Assembly (NCBI GenBank): GCA_938033975.1
Contig: CALHKJ010000391.1
Coordinates: 1-15,133 of the forward strand
Reading direction: 5' to 3'
Length of the DNA stretch: 15,133 nt
Origin: an uncultured Saprospiraceae bacterium
GTDB lineage: Bacteria > Bacteroidota > Bacteroidia > Chitinophagales > Saprospiraceae
The position numbers and the translations under genes were made by a program. The notes beneath the pieces were generated by a model. It was not told the origin of the DNA and searched no databases. It worked only from the letters and a program-made list of their open reading frames with translations. Shown piece after piece: positions 13,664 through 15,133 of this stretch; the first letter of the stretch is position 1, and every line of letters begins with the position of its first letter.

Positions 13664-15133
13664 ATGCAAAAGTACCTTTTCACCCTACTATTGATCTTCA
13701 TTTATTGTGCAAGCTTTGGACAAGAAAAAAGCAAGTATCTAAAAGTAAAAATCAATATGATTGGGCATGATCACAGCGAGTTGGCAGCACTGGGAGTAGA
13801 ATGCGATCATGGTGACATAGCACTTCATAAACACATCATCAATGTCTATAGCGAAGAGGAATTAGAGCAGATTGAAAATGCTGGTTTTGAGTATTCAATT
13901 CTTATTGAAGATGTCGAACAATTTTATATGCAATACGGAACTGACGATCATAGAATTTTAGATGTAGATCTACGGGAGGCATCTTGTGATGCTGTCGGGC
14001 GTACATATGATTTTGTGACTCCAGAAAACTATGTCTATGGTTCAATGGGAGGATATCTTACCTATGATGAAGCATTGGTTGAATTGGATAAAATGCATGA
14101 ACTCTATCCAGAGTTGGTAACAGAAAGAATGATCATCGGAGATATTTTGACACACGAAGGGCGAAATCTTTTCTATATGGTTATTTCAAATGAGCCAACG
14201 AACATAACGGAAGACAAACCACAGATTTATTATAATGCGCTTCATCATGCCCGTGAACCAAACTCATTGTCGCAATTAATTTTCTATATGTGGTACTTAT
14301 TAGAAAACTATGACTCTGATGAAGAGGTTAAATATTTGGTGGATAATACGGTGATGTTCTTTCAACCCATTGTAAATCCTGATGGTTATGTTTTTAACGA
14401 ACTTACAAATCCACAAGGCGGAGGTCTTTGGAGAAAAAACAGATATCCAAATGACGATGGTGTAATTGTAGGTGTTGATCTAAACAGAAATTATGGTTTT
14501 CAATGGGCCTTTGACAATCAAGGTTCATCACCAAATGAGCAAAGCAATACTTATAGAGGTCCTTCTGCATTCTCTGAACCAGAAACTCAAGCTACAAGAA
14601 AATTATGTATAGACAATAATTTTCAAATCATATTAAACTACCACACTTTTGGGGATCTACTCATACACCCTTGGGGCTTTTCTGACGAACCAACGGATGA
14701 GGATTTCATATTCAAATCTTTAGGTCGTACCATGATAGAAGAAAATTCATTTGTTATGGGTACTGGCTCCGAAACAGTTGGCTATGTTGTAAATGGAGAT
14801 AGTGATGACTATATGTATGGCGAACAAGTAGAGAAGAATAAAAGCTACACATACACTCCAGAGGTTGGTCCGACCTTTTGGCCTAGTGAGGATCAGATTG
14901 ATTACCTTAATAAATCGGCTGCTAGATTAAATCTGAATGCAGCTCATACACTTTTAAGTTTTGCCAATGCAAGAGAGGTCAATGTTATTCCTGAATTTTC
15001 AGCAAGAGTTGGAGTCTTGATATTTGAATTGGAGAAAACTGGACTACAAGATGGTCTTATTGACTTTTCTGTAGTTTCTAAGACTGAAGGTTTTAGCCTT
15101 TCGGCAAATGAATTCACTGCACTTGATATGGCA
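13664..15133 (+). CDS. Secreted M14 zinc carboxypeptidase, C-terminus off window
   Basis: The frame is open from the ATG at 13664 to the right edge, 490 residues. A signal peptide of about 19 residues (MQKYLFTLLLIFIYCASFG) is followed by a propeptide-like segment (about 24-115), then a complete M14 peptidase domain (about 130-435). The zinc ligands are H195 and E198 in HHAREP and H327 in NYHTFGD. The substrate-binding Asn-Arg pair is in GVDLNRNYGFQW, and the catalytic Glu is E400 in TPEVGPTFWP. All key residues of carboxypeptidase A/T-type enzymes are present, so it should remove C-terminal residues from peptides outside the cytoplasm. Sequence after about 445 (PEFSARVGVLIFELEK) begins an accessory beta domain cut by the edge; a T9SS tail may follow. 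Confidence 0.92.
   Translation, partial: MQKYLFTLLLIFIYCASFGQEKSKYLKVKINMIGHDHSELAALGVECDHGDIALHKHIINVYSEEELEQIENAGFEYSILIEDVEQFYMQYGTDDHRILDVDLREASCDAVGRTYDFVTPENYVYGSMGGYLTYDEALVELDKMHELYPELVTERMIIGDILTHEGRNLFYMVISNEPTNITEDKPQIYYNALHHAREPNSLSQLIFYMWYLLENYDSDEEVKYLVDNTVMFFQPIVNPDGYVFNELTNPQGGGLWRKNRYPNDDGVIVGVDLNRNYGFQWAFDNQGSSPNEQSNTYRGPSAFSEPETQATRKLCIDNNFQIILNYHTFGDLLIHPWGFSDEPTDEDFIFKSLGRTMIEENSFVMGTGSETVGYVVNGDSDDYMYGEQVEKNKSYTYTPEVGPTFWPSEDQIDYLNKSAARLNLNAAHTLLSFANAREVNVIPEFSARVGVLIFELEKTGLQDGLIDFSVVSKTEGFSLSANEFTALDMA

Noticed and set aside
1..15133. CRISPR arrays, tRNA or rRNA genes, insertion sequences, attachment sites
   Set aside because: No regularly spaced repeats, cloverleaf-like sequences, transposase genes or flanking target duplications were seen.

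Overview
This is AT-rich DNA from a member of the Bacteroidota, probably a free-living Saprospiria- or Flavobacteriia-like marine or soil bacterium. The evidence is a C-terminal type IX secretion (T9SS) sorting domain on one protein, a DUF2911 protein, an M43 pappalysin-like protease with CARDB/MAM-like modules, exact TAnnTTTG -7 promoter boxes in front of several genes, and weak or absent Shine-Dalgarno sequences. No tRNA, rRNA, CRISPR array or insertion sequence was recognised.

Layout. (1) Positions 1-1955, minus strand: the N-terminal 651 residues of a secreted M43-type metalloprotease whose C-terminus lies off the left edge. (2) 1956-2590: no intact gene, but a decayed thiolase (acetyl-CoA acetyltransferase) can be read on the minus strand, with its catalytic C-terminal Cys codon turned into a stop. 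(3) 2591-4223, plus strand: an overlapping cysE-cysM pair that makes cysteine from serine, with its own promoter and terminator. (4) 4394-5763, minus strand: an ECF sigma factor and its RskA-type membrane anti-sigma factor, translationally coupled by an ATGA overlap. (5) 5891-11897, plus strand, divergent from the sigma gene: a TPR lipoprotein followed by two tandem DUF4331 proteins. The second carries an extra beta-propeller-like region and a T9SS tail. A strong terminator follows. (6) 12053-12277: a small hypothetical gene between two terminators. (7) 12382-13479, minus strand: a secreted protein with two DUF2911 domains. (8) 13664 to the right edge, plus strand: a secreted M14 zinc carboxypeptidase, cut by the window end.

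How the parts work together. The cysE-cysM pair is an ordinary biosynthetic operon. The most interesting block is 4394-11897. It looks like a self-contained envelope-signalling and secretion module in which an ECF sigma factor, held by a membrane anti-sigma factor, would control a lipoprotein and two exported proteins of unknown function. Within it, the sigma factor has its expected N-terminal segment encoded upstream of the first ATG without a normal start codon, and it ends in a very hydrophobic tail. The two DUF4331 copies are about 80% identical by eye but differ at many synonymous sites, which suggests an old duplication kept by selection, and only one copy gained the surface-anchoring tail. 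The flanking proteases and the DUF2911 protein are typical exported proteins of this phylum, with no evident functional link to the module.
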